Assembly (NCBI GenBank): GCA_002733715.2
Contig: NVWQ02000072.1
Location: forward strand, 1 to 58,330
Origin: Methylophaga sp.
GTDB lineage: Bacteria > Pseudomonadota > Gammaproteobacteria > Nitrosococcales > Methylophagaceae
DNA length: 58,330 bases
Reading direction: 5' to 3'
Part shown: in pieces, positions 1 through 8,282 of the stretch
Layout of the letters: each line of letters opens with the position of its first letter
Numbering within the stretch: the stretch's first letter is position 1
Translations under genes and position numbers: made by a program
Notes under the pieces: model-generated
Told to the model about the DNA's origin: nothing
The model's database searches: none
The model's input: the letters and a program-made list of their open reading frames with translations, nothing else

Positions 1-161
1 TGTAATTTTTCACCTTTTTGAAAAGAAAATACGCCGTTATAATTAAGCTGTTTTGCCGCTAAGTCACTGCGTTCAAGTAATGCCAGTGCATCATCAGCTT
101 GCGCTGCTATACTCAGTGAAAATAAGCAAAAACTTAAAATAGCTTTTATTAAAATTGGCAT
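1..161 (-). CDS. rseB: Sigma-E regulatory protein RseB/MucB, N-terminal fragment
   Basis: Partial gene cut by the left edge of the window; only the first 53 codons are present. The ATG is 7 nt past the rseA stop. The translation begins with a short basic n-region and a hydrophobic stretch ending in SIAAQA, a good signal peptide, followed by the mature start DDALALLERS and the run NYNGVFSFQKGEKL, which matches the conserved opening of RseB/MucB (the NYxGxF motif). RseB is a periplasmic protein that binds the periplasmic domain of RseA and protects it from DegS cleavage until lipoprotein or LPS signals release it. Third gene of an rpoE-rseA-rseB operon. Identification rests on the motif and the position; the rest of the protein lies outside. 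Confidence 0.85.
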   Translation of the reverse strand, partial: MPILIKAILSFCLFSLSIAAQADDALALLERSDLAAKQLNYNGVFSFQKGEKL

Positions 162-168
162 TAAGCTA

Positions 169-729
169 TTACTCCGCACCATAAGATACAACTCGTGCAT
201 AAGAAAACACACCCGATGTACCTGTCTGTTCGTTGTGATCTAATAAATAGCTATTGAGCCTATTTTCTATTTCAGGTTCATTCACTGTCCAACGAGTTCC
301 TGTTTGTGCCACCGTTATCACTTCAGTGGGTGCATCAATGGCTGCCATGGATGTGTTAGTAAGTAAATCATTTTGGGGTTGTGTCATTACGCCAACCACG
401 GCTAAAGCCCCAACCGATGCTGCTACCGCCAAGCCTGTCATTTGCTTCCAGAATGGTGTTGGTAAAGCAATAACTTCAGCTTTGTGTTGCGTTGCTTGCT
501 GTGAATAAACAGCTTCATTTTCTACTGCCACCGATATCCTGTTAGCCAAATTATGACTCAGGCCTCGCTCGCCATAGCCTTTTAATACATCTTTTGTTTG
601 CTGATAGCGCTGAAATTGTGCTGTTGCCAATTCATCTGTAGCTAAAACTTGCAAAACTTGATCTAATTCAGCACTTTGCAGTTCACCATCAACTAACGCA
701 GACAATAGTTCGTTTTGATTAATTGTCAT
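169..729 (-). CDS. rseA: Anti-sigma-E factor RseA/MucA
   Basis: 186-residue membrane-spanning anti-sigma factor. The N-terminal cytoplasmic domain (residues 1-85, beginning NQNELLSALVDGEL) has the typical RseA/MucA fold signature in which LSALVDGEL precedes a helix that packs on the sigma factor. One transmembrane helix lies near residues 97-117 (TGLAVAASVGALAVVGVM), followed by a periplasmic tail of about 70 residues. The start codon overlaps the rpoE stop by 4 nt, so translation is coupled and the sigma factor and its inhibitor are made together. In known systems DegS and RseP cleave RseA stepwise to free sigma-E. E. coli RseA is 216 residues, so this one has a somewhat shorter periplasmic part. 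Confidence 0.9.
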   Translation of the reverse strand: MTINQNELLSALVDGELQSAELDQVLQVLATDELATAQFQRYQQTKDVLKGYGERGLSHNLANRISVAVENEAVYSQQATQHKAEVIALPTPFWKQMTGLAVAASVGALAVVGVMTQPQNDLLTNTSMAAIDAPTEVITVAQTGTRWTVNEPEIENRLNSYLLDHNEQTGTSGVFSYARVVSYGAE

Positions 730-1307
730 TGTTGCTCCCCTTCACCCATTATTTCTTGTATTTGTAACTCTATTGCTTCGCGTGCACGAAAAATTCTCGA
801 TCGAACAGTACCTATTGGGCACTCCATCGCCTCTGCGATTTCTTCATAACTCATACCCTCAAATTCCCGCAACTTAATCGCCGTTGCCGTATCTTCTGGT
901 AATGCCTGAATAGCCTGATGAATACCCTGTTCGAGATCGTCGCTCATCATCCGCGTTTCAGGCGTCTCAAATTCTTTAAGCTCGGGGGCATCATAATAAT
1001 TAGTTGCATCCATCGCATCAACGTCACTCGCAGGAGGTCGTCGAGAGCGTGCCGTTAAATAATTTTTTGCGGTGTTGATCGCAATGCGATAGAGCCACGT
1101 GTAAAACGCACTATCCCCACGAAAATTTGGAATCGCACGATATGCTTTGATAAATGCTTCTTGTGCCACATCTAATGCCTCGACGGGATCATGCACAAAA
1201 CCAGTAATAACATGTACAATTCGCTGTTGATATTTAATAATCAACACATCAAATGCTTTTTTATCACCTGCTTGCACACGTTGTACTAGCTCTAAATCCA
1301 CGTTCAT
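726..1307 (-). CDS. rpoE: RNA polymerase sigma factor RpoE (AlgU/sigma-E)
   Basis: 193-residue ECF sigma factor of group RpoE. Region 2 contains DVAQEAFIKAYRAI and FRGDSAFYTWLYRIA (about residues 45-75); the RRPP linker follows; region 4 holds the helix-turn-helix MSYEEIAEAMECPIGTVRSR (about residues 150-172). These runs are almost identical to E. coli RpoE. It directs transcription of outer-membrane and periplasmic stress genes. It is the first gene of the rpoE-rseA-rseB operon and is divergent from nadB, the classical gammaproteobacterial arrangement. A candidate sigma-E promoter lies upstream, which would make the operon autoregulated. No truncation or missing key residue is visible. Confidence 0.96.
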   Translation of the reverse strand: MNVDLELVQRVQAGDKKAFDVLIIKYQQRIVHVITGFVHDPVEALDVAQEAFIKAYRAIPNFRGDSAFYTWLYRIAINTAKNYLTARSRRPPASDVDAMDATNYYDAPELKEFETPETRMMSDDLEQGIHQAIQALPEDTATAIKLREFEGMSYEEIAEAMECPIGTVRSRIFRAREAIELQIQEIMGEGEQQ

Positions 1308-1360
1308 CCTATATTCCGGCTCGCTCCGAACTGCCGGAGATTATATTTATCTGTTGACTG

Positions 1361-1388
1361 ATTGACCATAATGATTTAACTTTGTTCC
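1361..1388 (-). promoter_or_regulatory. Candidate sigma-E autoregulatory promoter of rpoE
   Basis: On the minus strand the element reads GGAACAA, then a spacer, then GGTCAAT. Taking GAACAA as the -35 and TCAA as the -10, the spacer is 16 nt, which fits the ECF sigma-E/AlgU pattern (GAACTT, 16-17 nt, TCtgA). The transcript would start about 45 nt before the rpoE ATG. The -35 differs from consensus at its last two bases. The call is motif-based and inferred from the known autoregulation of rpoE operons. Confidence 0.55.
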
Positions 1389-1444
1389 ATAAACAGTGCA
1401 AAATAACACTTAAATTAATTTATCTTTAATTACGACTATTTTAA

Positions 1445-3046
1445 ATGACTTCAACTTATCACTTTGATGTACTTATTATCGGCAGCGGCGTAGCAGGGCT
1501 TTCTCATGCCCTACATTTAGCTGACCATGCTCGAGTAGCCGTGTTATCCAAAACCCAATTACAAGAAGGTGCGTCATTATACGCACAGGGCGGTATCTCT
1601 GTCGTGCTTGACCAAGCAGATTCAGTGCAGTCACATATTGATGACACCTTACTTTCTGGTGCAGGTTTATGCAATGAAGAAGCGGTTCGTTTTACAGTTG
1701 AGCAAGCACGTGAAAATATTGAGTGGTTGATTGAACAAGGTGTTTCATTCACCAAAGATGGCATCACATCTGAAACATATCATCTCACTCAGGAAGGTGG
1801 CCATAGTCATCGTAGAGTTATTCATGCAGCGGATGCTACTGGCCGAGAGGTTGAAACCTCCTTGCTTGCTAAAGCACAAGCTCATCCTAATATTGAATTA
1901 TTCCCCTATCATATAAGCATTGATCTTATTACCAGCCGTAAACAATTGGGACAAGATAATAATCAATGTTTAGGCGCTTATGCGCTTGATATTAAAACGG
2001 ATACTCCCGTTAGCTTTATAGCACCGATAACAGTCTTAGCAACCGGCGGTGCCGGTAAAGTTTATCTTTATACCAGTAATCCTGATGTCTCTACAGGTGA
2101 TGGTATTGCCATGGGCTGGCGTGCGGGTTGCCGCGTAGCTAACATGGAATTTATTCAATTTCACCCCACTTGTTTATATCACCCTAAAGCTAAATCCTTT
2201 TTGATTAGTGAAGCTTTGCGCGGTGAAGGCGCCAAATTATTATTGGCTGACGGCACGCAATTTATGGGTGAATTTCATCCACAAGCTGAGCTTGCACCCA
2301 GAGATATTGTTGCTCGCGCCATTGACCATGAAATGAAGCGTTTAGGTGATGATTGTGTTTATCTTGATATCAGCCATCAATCCAAAGAATTTATTGAAGA
2401 ACACTTCCCTACCATCCACCAGCGCTGCCTTGATTTTGGCATTGACATGACACAACAGCCAATTCCTGTTGTGCCAGCCGCACATTACACCTGTGGAGGA
2501 TTAATTACCGATCTGCACGGTCAGACCGACATTGCCGGACTCTATGCCATTGGTGAAACAGCACACACCGGCCTGCATGGTGCGAACCGTATGGCCAGCA
2601 ATTCATTATTAGAATGTATCGTCTTTGCCCGATCAGCTGCAGATCATATTAAACAACAATTACCATTATCTACTGCTATACCCGTTATTCCAGCTTGGGA
2701 TGCTAGCCGTGTTCGCCCCGCACGCGAAGCAATATCGGTCAGCCATAACTGGGATGAGTTACGCCGATTTATGTGGGATTATGTAGGCATTGTACGCAGT
2801 GATGAACGACTTTATAAAGCACAGCGACGGTTGCAGTTGTTACAACAAGAAATTGCTGATTATTACACCCAATACCGCATTAGCAGTGATTTATTAGAAT
2901 TGCGTAACCTGGCTGAAATCGCCGAATTAATTATTAGCTCGGCATTAACACGAAAAGAAAGCCGTGGCTTACATTACACGCTGGATTATCCCGATCTCGA
3001 TGAGTCACAGCCACCGCAAGATACGATCATTGCAGGAAAGTCTTAG
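1445..3046 (+). CDS. nadB: L-aspartate oxidase NadB
   Basis: 533-residue flavoprotein that oxidises L-aspartate to iminoaspartate, the first step of de novo NAD synthesis (NadA then makes quinolinate). The N-terminal FAD-binding dinucleotide fold shows IIGSGVAGLSHALHLA (residues 11-26) and the second flavin signature YAQGGISVV near residue 46. The capping domain carries APRDIVARAI with the catalytic arginine, followed by HYTCGGL and the FAD-contacting GANRMASNSLLECIVFARSA near residue 385. Length agrees with E. coli NadB (540). It lies divergent from rpoE as in many gammaproteobacteria. Its last 20 nt overlap the 3' end of the convergent ygfX-like gene. nadA and nadC are not in the window. 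Confidence 0.96.
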   Translation: MTSTYHFDVLIIGSGVAGLSHALHLADHARVAVLSKTQLQEGASLYAQGGISVVLDQADSVQSHIDDTLLSGAGLCNEEAVRFTVEQARENIEWLIEQGVSFTKDGITSETYHLTQEGGHSHRRVIHAADATGREVETSLLAKAQAHPNIELFPYHISIDLITSRKQLGQDNNQCLGAYALDIKTDTPVSFIAPITVLATGGAGKVYLYTSNPDVSTGDGIAMGWRAGCRVANMEFIQFHPTCLYHPKAKSFLISEALRGEGAKLLLADGTQFMGEFHPQAELAPRDIVARAIDHEMKRLGDDCVYLDISHQSKEFIEEHFPTIHQRCLDFGIDMTQQPIPVVPAAHYTCGGLITDLHGQTDIAGLYAIGETAHTGLHGANRMASNSLLECIVFARSAADHIKQQLPLSTAIPVIPAWDASRVRPAREAISVSHNWDELRRFMWDYVGIVRSDERLYKAQRRLQLLQQEIADYYTQYRISSDLLELRNLAEIAELIISSALTRKESRGLHYTLDYPDLDESQPPQDTIIAGKS

Positions 3047-3467
3047 GATCGCGTAAATATACTCTCAACTGACGAAATAGCTCGACATCTACAGCATCCT
3101 CTAGGATGGTGATAGATGTATCCCTCCAATGAGACGATTTTGAAAAATATAATATTATTAATTTTGATGTAACAACACAGTGTTTTAAAACCTGCTTGCC
3201 TTGTGAGGTGTTATCAGAATAGAAAAGCGTCCATTGCTGCTTAGCATTTCGTTCAATTTTAGTTATTGCTCGACCATTTTTTAGCCACTGGTATCGGCCA
3301 CAATAATAAATAAAACTGGTCGATATTATTGCCACAGCAATAAAGGATGACCAAATATTGGGTAGTAATATCACCATCATTGCTAGCATTAAGCTATGAA
3401 TAATAATCAAATAGTTCAGCAGCCATTTGGAACGACAAAGCACAGTACTAAAATGCTTTTCTATCAT
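3027..3467 (-). CDS. YgfX/CptA-like inner-membrane protein
   Basis: 146-residue protein with two adjacent N-terminal transmembrane helices (about residues 15-36 and 38-56), a short cytoplasmic beta-rich part, and the C-terminal run DAVDVELFRQLRVYLRDP, the most conserved signature of the YgfX (CptA) family. E. coli YgfX is a membrane protein encoded beside SdhE and YgfZ and was described as a toxin acting on cytoskeletal proteins. That role has been disputed and cannot be read from sequence. It is divergent from ygfZ and convergent with nadB (20 nt overlap). The sdhE gene that separates ygfX from ygfZ in enterobacteria is absent here. Confidence 0.7.
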   Translation of the reverse strand: MIEKHFSTVLCRSKWLLNYLIIIHSLMLAMMVILLPNIWSSFIAVAIISTSFIYYCGRYQWLKNGRAITKIERNAKQQWTLFYSDNTSQGKQVLKHCVVTSKLIILYFSKSSHWRDTSITILEDAVDVELFRQLRVYLRDPKTFLQ

Positions 3468-3538
3468 TTATAGATTCCTTTCTTCGCTGGGTCAGCTACA
3501 ATAGCGTAATTCACATTTGAGCTCTACCCAAAATAATA

Positions 3539-4429
3539 ATGACTAATTCTGATACGCTTAACTTACAAACAAACAACTACTTTACACCATTAGAAGAAAT
3601 GGGCGTATTACAAGTAACCGGGGAGGATGCTACTTCTTTTTTACAAAACCTGTTGACTAACGACGTCGCCGCTCTTGATATTAATCAAGCCCAACACAGT
3701 GGTTTTTGTAATGCCAAAGGCCGTTTGTTTGCCATATTCCTGCTTATTCGCAACGAACAAGGCTATCGACTTATCCTCCCCAAGAATATGTGCGATTTAT
3801 TGCTACAGCGCCTTAGCATGTATATCTTGCGTTCAAAAGTAAGTCTTAGCAATGAAAGTGAGCATTTATCATGTGTAGGCTTAATTACCACCAATATACC
3901 TAGTTCATCAAATATCATAAACCACCCAAACGATACTGAACGGTTTCTATTTATCTGTAATTACGACTCACTTGAAGAACGCCTCAGCGAATTCAAACAA
4001 CAAGGCTTAGCGTTGGCCCCAGAATATTTCTGGGCACAACGAGATATTGAATCTGGCTTAGCTATGATCTGGCCTGAAAGCAAAGAAAAGTTTACACCTC
4101 AACAAGTTAATCTTGATCTGGTTAACGGCGTTAGTTTTAGCAAAGGCTGTTACCCAGGGCAAGAGGTTGTGGCAAGGTTACATTATCTTGGCAAACCCAG
4201 TCGTAGATTGTTTATTGCCGAAGCAAAGACACATCTTCTTCCTAACATTACCGATGAAGTGACTACAACTGATGACAGTATTGCCGGTCATATAGTCTCA
4301 GCTCAACTCATAGACGAGTCAGTGAAACTATTGCTTAGCCTTAAATTAACATCAAGCACTAGCTCGCTGTTACTGAAAGATGGTAGTTCTATTAAGCTTC
4401 AGCCTTCAACTGCATATGATGTTCAATAA
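3539..4429 (+). CDS. ygfZ: Folate-binding YgfZ/GcvT-like protein
   Basis: 296-residue member of the YgfZ/CAF17/IBA57 family, related to the T-protein of glycine cleavage. It binds tetrahydrofolate and assists assembly or repair of a subset of Fe-S enzymes such as MiaB. The hallmark is the motif KGCYPGQE at about residues 202-209, within SFSKGCYPGQEVVARLHYLG, which contains the functional cysteine. The N-terminal part (GVLQVTGEDATSFLQNLLTND) matches the family opening. It is monocistronic and divergent from the ygfX-like gene with a 71-nt gap. E. coli YgfZ is 326 residues; this one is slightly short in the C-terminal barrel. Confidence 0.9.
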   Translation: MTNSDTLNLQTNNYFTPLEEMGVLQVTGEDATSFLQNLLTNDVAALDINQAQHSGFCNAKGRLFAIFLLIRNEQGYRLILPKNMCDLLLQRLSMYILRSKVSLSNESEHLSCVGLITTNIPSSSNIINHPNDTERFLFICNYDSLEERLSEFKQQGLALAPEYFWAQRDIESGLAMIWPESKEKFTPQQVNLDLVNGVSFSKGCYPGQEVVARLHYLGKPSRRLFIAEAKTHLLPNITDEVTTTDDSIAGHIVSAQLIDESVKLLLSLKLTSSTSSLLLKDGSSIKLQPSTAYDVQ

Positions 4430-4478
4430 TCGCATTTTTTATTTTTGAAGTTAAACGTATCTGCTTAAATAAGTTGAA

Positions 4479-5009
4479 CTAAAACAGCTCAATATCATCC
4501 TCATTATCTTCATTTTGCTGCATTTGTTTTAATACATCTTTTATCGACATGCCACCCATCATTAACTCAAACATATTATGTTCGGCAGGCATGGTGTATC
4601 TGGACTTTATTTTTTCTTGCAATATTGACCACTCAGTTGGATTAAATAAACGAGAATTATCACCAACAAGATCAACTAATGATTCTAATGAATGTGAAAC
4701 ATGGCTTAGCCGCTGCGTTAACTTATCATAAAACTGAAAAGCCATAATAGCATGCTGCATTTCAGATGAAATAGCATTGCATTGCTCTGCAACTTGCTGA
4801 TATTCATCTCCATCTTTATCTTTAACTACGGACTCAATCGTTCGAACTCTGCCAGCCATTGTGGTAAATGCATTAGTCAATGTATCAACCGAATCATCAC
4901 CTTCTGTCATCGACATCTCAATTTGAGCTACAGCCAAATTCATCATACGTACAGTCTCACGTACTTGACTCCAATCTAAATCAGGATTTTGTGCATTTGA
5001 TATTGTCAT
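4479..5009 (-). CDS. CheZ-like four-helix protein beside pilSR (candidate CheY-type phosphatase)
   Basis: 176-residue, mostly helical soluble protein of unassigned family. Around residues 90-110 it has IMAFQFYDKLTQRLSHV. Within it DKLTQ reproduces the D-x-x-x-Q spacing of the CheZ active site (Asp and the attacking-water Gln four residues later). The C terminus, NEDNEDDIELF, is acidic and ends in hydrophobic residues plus Phe, like the CheY-binding tail of CheZ. What is seen is the motif and helical character; that it dephosphorylates a response regulator is inference. It lies 16 nt downstream of pilR on the same strand and so probably belongs to the pilS-pilR transcript. No chemotaxis genes are in the window. 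Alternative: a structural helical protein with a chance motif. Confidence 0.5.
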   Translation of the reverse strand: MTISNAQNPDLDWSQVRETVRMMNLAVAQIEMSMTEGDDSVDTLTNAFTTMAGRVRTIESVVKDKDGDEYQQVAEQCNAISSEMQHAIMAFQFYDKLTQRLSHVSHSLESLVDLVGDNSRLFNPTEWSILQEKIKSRYTMPAEHNMFELMMGGMSIKDVLKQMQQNEDNEDDIELF

Positions 5010-5025
5010 CGTGTTCTCATTTGAG

Positions 5026-6390
5026 TTATTCCAAATTTAGTTTTTTCAACTTATATCGCAACGCACGAAAAGTAATTCCTAATTTTTTTGCTGCAGCCGT
5101 TTTGTTCCAGCGTGTAGATTCTAATGCTTGAGTAATCAGTTGTCGCTCTTGATCTTCAAGCTGACCACCAAGATCCATTTCTGATGTTGATGTTTTCGGC
5201 TCTTCCATTGTCGTTGCAGGCTCTTTCGATACCGCTGTTGTTTCCGTTAAAACAAGATCATCTGTAGCAATCTCATCACCCTCCATCCAAGTCATTGCTC
5301 GCTCTAATACATTTTCAAGCTCTCGAACATTACCCGGAAATGAGTGCTGGCTTAAAATGGCCAGTGCGTCATTAGATATTGAAGGAACTTCTCGTTGGTG
5401 CCGCTCTGCCATTTGGGTAATAATATGGCGCGCCAAAATAGCAATGTCTTCTTTACGTTCTCGCAGTGGCGGCACGTTAAGCTCAATTACATTGACGCGA
5501 TAATAAAGATCTTCTCTAAATTGGCCTTGCCTTACTTTTTCAGCCAGATTGTTATGCGTTGCACATAAAATTCGTACATTAACTGCAATCTCTTCATTGC
5601 CACCAACAGGACGTACTGCCTTTTCTTGTATGGCACGTAATAGTTTAACTTGCATTGCCAAGGGTAAATCGGCAATTTCATCTAAAAATAACGTACCCCC
5701 ATTGGCTGCTTGGAATAAACCTTCCTTATCTGCTACCGCACCGGTAAATGTTCCTTTTTTATGGCCAAAAAATTCACTTTCGACTAAATCAGTAGGAATA
5801 GCGCCACAGTTCACGGGGATGAACGGTGATTCTGATCGTGCACTTTGCTCATGGATAAGTCTAGCGACCAACTCCTTACCTGTGCCCGATTCACCACTGA
5901 TATAAACAGGAGCCTGACTTCGTGCTAGTTTTGCAATTTTACTTTTCACATCTTGAATGGCCGCAGTTTCACCTAGTAATTTTTTATCTGAAGCAGTTTG
6001 CTCTACCGCTATACCTTCATTCTTTTTTGATAACCGTATTGCAGTATCAACTAAATCTCTTAATACTTTTAACTTAAGCGGTTTAGATACAAAATCAAAA
6101 GCGCCTGCCTTTAATGCTTCAACAGCAAGCTCCATATTGCCATGAGCAGTGATCACAGCAACGGGGGTTTGAGGGTAATCTTGCTGCATCGTTTTAACTA
6201 AATCGATACCGTCACCATCAGGTAGGCGCATATCCGTCAAACAAATATCAAAAACTTGTTCTTTCAGTGCTTTATGTGCCTGAGTAATATTTTCAGCGGT
6301 ACGACAATCAACGCCCATTGTTTCCAATGTCATCAGCAATAAATCTAAAATATCAGGCTCATCATCAATAATAAGTGCTTGGGGACGCAT
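5026..6390 (-). CDS. pilR: Sigma-54-dependent response regulator PilR
   Basis: 454-residue NtrC-family regulator. The receiver domain (1-120) has the acidic pair near residue 10 (IDDEPD), the phospho-acceptor Asp in LTDMRLPDGDG near residue 54, and the SKPLK lysine. The AAA+ domain contains Walker A GESGTGKE, the sigma-54 contact loop GTFTGA (the GAFTGA loop with Thr, as PilR-type proteins vary here) and Walker B GGTLFLDEIADL. A Fis-type helix-turn-helix (NKTAAAKKLGITFRALRYKL) ends the protein. PilR activates pilA and other type IV pilus genes with sigma-54. Its ATG overlaps the pilS stop by 1 nt. pilA is not in the window. Confidence 0.9.
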   Translation of the reverse strand: MRPQALIIDDEPDILDLLLMTLETMGVDCRTAENITQAHKALKEQVFDICLTDMRLPDGDGIDLVKTMQQDYPQTPVAVITAHGNMELAVEALKAGAFDFVSKPLKLKVLRDLVDTAIRLSKKNEGIAVEQTASDKKLLGETAAIQDVKSKIAKLARSQAPVYISGESGTGKELVARLIHEQSARSESPFIPVNCGAIPTDLVESEFFGHKKGTFTGAVADKEGLFQAANGGTLFLDEIADLPLAMQVKLLRAIQEKAVRPVGGNEEIAVNVRILCATHNNLAEKVRQGQFREDLYYRVNVIELNVPPLRERKEDIAILARHIITQMAERHQREVPSISNDALAILSQHSFPGNVRELENVLERAMTWMEGDEIATDDLVLTETTAVSKEPATTMEEPKTSTSEMDLGGQLEDQERQLITQALESTRWNKTAAAKKLGITFRALRYKLKKLNLE

Positions 6391-7988
6391 TACATTTTTC
6401 CTTCTAATTTAGAATTAAACGTCACTCTAAAGTATCCGCCATATTTATCTTCTGTTGTTAAATATTCCAATCTTATTCCATTTGCTAATGCCATTTCGCG
6501 TGCAAGAAATAAACCTAGACCAATTCCACCTGTACGCTCTGAATGAAAAGGTTCAAATAACTGAGATAATGCAGTTTCAGAAACGCCGGAGCCATTATCT
6601 AGTACATCAATCATGATTTCATTGTTCATTGTCTGCATGCGCACCCACACTTGTGGCATTTCTTCCGTTACCGAAGAAGCATCAGAATAATGCCAAGCAT
6701 TAGTACATAAGTTAACCATGATCTGTCTTAATTGTTCTTGATCTACTCGAACTTGTGTAAGCACAGAGGCAAGTTTTAAATATACTGTAGCTGCTGGAAT
6801 ACTTTCATTGTGCTTAAATTCTTCTATAAACTGTTCCAACCAGGGCGCCAGTATAAAGGTCGATTTATTCAGGATTTTACGCCTACCTAGCTGTAATACC
6901 GCATCAATAATACCATTTACCCTCTGACTTTGCCGCTGTATTATTGTTAATAACTTCTGATCTTTTTCTGCAACCTCGGCTTCAGATAATAATTCAGCTG
7001 CATGATTAATAGCACCTAATGGATTCCGAACTTCATGAGCGATACTCGCCGCCATATGTCCCAGTGACGCTAATTTCATTTGTTGGGCTTGCTGTGTAAG
7101 CTCCGTAGTATCTGTCAAGAAGACAAGTGTATCTCCGTCTTCTAACCCGATCATTTCCGGCAAAACTTCCGCAAACCCAACCTTTGGCTGAAACTCGCCT
7201 ACAACACCGGTTCTACCGTGCCTCCAATTTCCTAGCTGACCAAACAATTCAGGTAGTTGTTCCGACAAATGTTCACCATTGATCGCATCTGTCACCCCTA
7301 ATAAGACTTGAGCTGATTTATTTGTTGAATACACAATATTATCTTTATCAACAATCATAACACCAACATGTAATCTCTCAATAATATGCTGGTTTAATCG
7401 ACTTAATTTAGTCACATCACCAACATGTTGTCGCTGTAGCTGCTGCGTCTTTTTACCTAATGCTTGTGCTAATAAGGCAGTGATGAAAAATGTAGTACCC
7501 AGCATACCTGCTAGGCTATATTCAATCAGTGCACCGTCAAACACTCGACTCACCGTAACTTCCGCCAAAATTGAAACGGTAGCAATAGCAGCAATAAATA
7601 AGGCTAGTCGCCCAGGAACCAAAGCTCCTCCTGTTACTACAACCACCACGAGTAGGATACCCAGCCCCGTACTCAGGCCGCCACTGCTATAAAGAATGAG
7701 TGTTAAAACAACAATATCAACTACTAATTGGATTGTTGTCTGGAATTCAAATATGCCTTTTTTCTGAAAGGTTGATACCAAAAATATAATCGCTATAACA
7801 AGATATAACTGGCTTACACTTTGGTATAAATTAGGTGAGGTTTTTCCTAAAAACTCTGGCGGTAATTCATAGAAAAATACTATAAATAAAGCAATGGCTA
7901 AAAAAAGCCTGTAAATAGCAAAAGCGGCCAGTTCTCGCCACGAAACAAGACTTTCGCTTATTATTGCTTCAGTATCAACAAATTTCAT
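6390..7988 (-). CDS. pilS: Sensor histidine kinase PilS
   Basis: About 532 residues from the chosen ATG. A hydrophobic N-terminal region with about six transmembrane helices is followed by a PAS-like domain (NQHIIERLHVGVMIVDKDNI), the HisKA box with HMAASIAHEVRNPLGAINHA containing the phosphorylated His, and an HATPase domain with N-box CTNAWHYS, DNGSGV and GIGLGLFLA. This matches PilS, which in Pseudomonas senses pilin levels through its membrane helices and controls PilR. The frame is open 17 codons further upstream, but that would overlap the previous gene. The ATG at 7988 lies one base after that gene's stop and gives the usual short N terminus, so it is preferred. Confidence 0.9.
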   Translation of the reverse strand: MKFVDTEAIISESLVSWRELAAFAIYRLFLAIALFIVFFYELPPEFLGKTSPNLYQSVSQLYLVIAIIFLVSTFQKKGIFEFQTTIQLVVDIVVLTLILYSSGGLSTGLGILLVVVVVTGGALVPGRLALFIAAIATVSILAEVTVSRVFDGALIEYSLAGMLGTTFFITALLAQALGKKTQQLQRQHVGDVTKLSRLNQHIIERLHVGVMIVDKDNIVYSTNKSAQVLLGVTDAINGEHLSEQLPELFGQLGNWRHGRTGVVGEFQPKVGFAEVLPEMIGLEDGDTLVFLTDTTELTQQAQQMKLASLGHMAASIAHEVRNPLGAINHAAELLSEAEVAEKDQKLLTIIQRQSQRVNGIIDAVLQLGRRKILNKSTFILAPWLEQFIEEFKHNESIPAATVYLKLASVLTQVRVDQEQLRQIMVNLCTNAWHYSDASSVTEEMPQVWVRMQTMNNEIMIDVLDNGSGVSETALSQLFEPFHSERTGGIGLGLFLAREMALANGIRLEYLTTEDKYGGYFRVTFNSKLEGKM

Positions 7989-7989
7989 T

Positions 7990-8205
7990 TTATTTTTTTT
8001 GTTCGGATTCAAGGTGCTCTTGTGAGCAAAAGTAATCATCCCCTGAACGAACCGCCTCTTGCTCTAGAATATGTAAATCACAATGCAAACAGCGTACCAT
8101 TTTTCCTAATTCATCTTGAGATTTTGAAGTAGTCCTTTTTCTAAAAAGATTACCTACAATTATATAAAGTAGAAGGCCAATTACAATTAAAACCAATATG
8201 CGCAT
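7990..8205 (-). CDS. PP0621-like small membrane-anchored zinc-finger protein
   Basis: 71-residue protein with one N-terminal transmembrane helix (residues 2-20) and a compact cysteine-rich domain: CLHC near residues 39-42 and FCSQEH near residues 59-64, a pattern able to hold one metal ion. Proteins of this layout are found immediately upstream of pilS in pseudomonads and relatives (the PP0621 group) and have no established function. The stop codon is one base before the pilS start, so the genes are probably translated together. A role in pilus gene control is suggested only by position. Confidence 0.65.
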   Translation of the reverse strand: MRILVLIVIGLLLYIIVGNLFRKRTTSKSQDELGKMVRCLHCDLHILEQEAVRSGDDYFCSQEHLESEQKK

Positions 8206-8223
8206 TTTATTAATCTCTTGAAA

Positions 8224-8260
8224 TAAAAAAGGGTATCCTTAAAAGAATACCCTTTTTATC
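8224..8260 (-). terminator. Rho-independent terminator of typA
   Basis: A 10-bp stem (AAAAGGGTAT pairing with ATACCCTTTT; arms 8227-8236 and 8247-8256, loop of 10 nt) lies 23 nt beyond the typA stop. On the minus strand it is followed by a T-rich tract, the orientation needed to end typA transcription before the pilSR operon. Confidence 0.85.
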
Positions 8261-8282
8261 TTTAGTTGTACTGTTTGTTACC

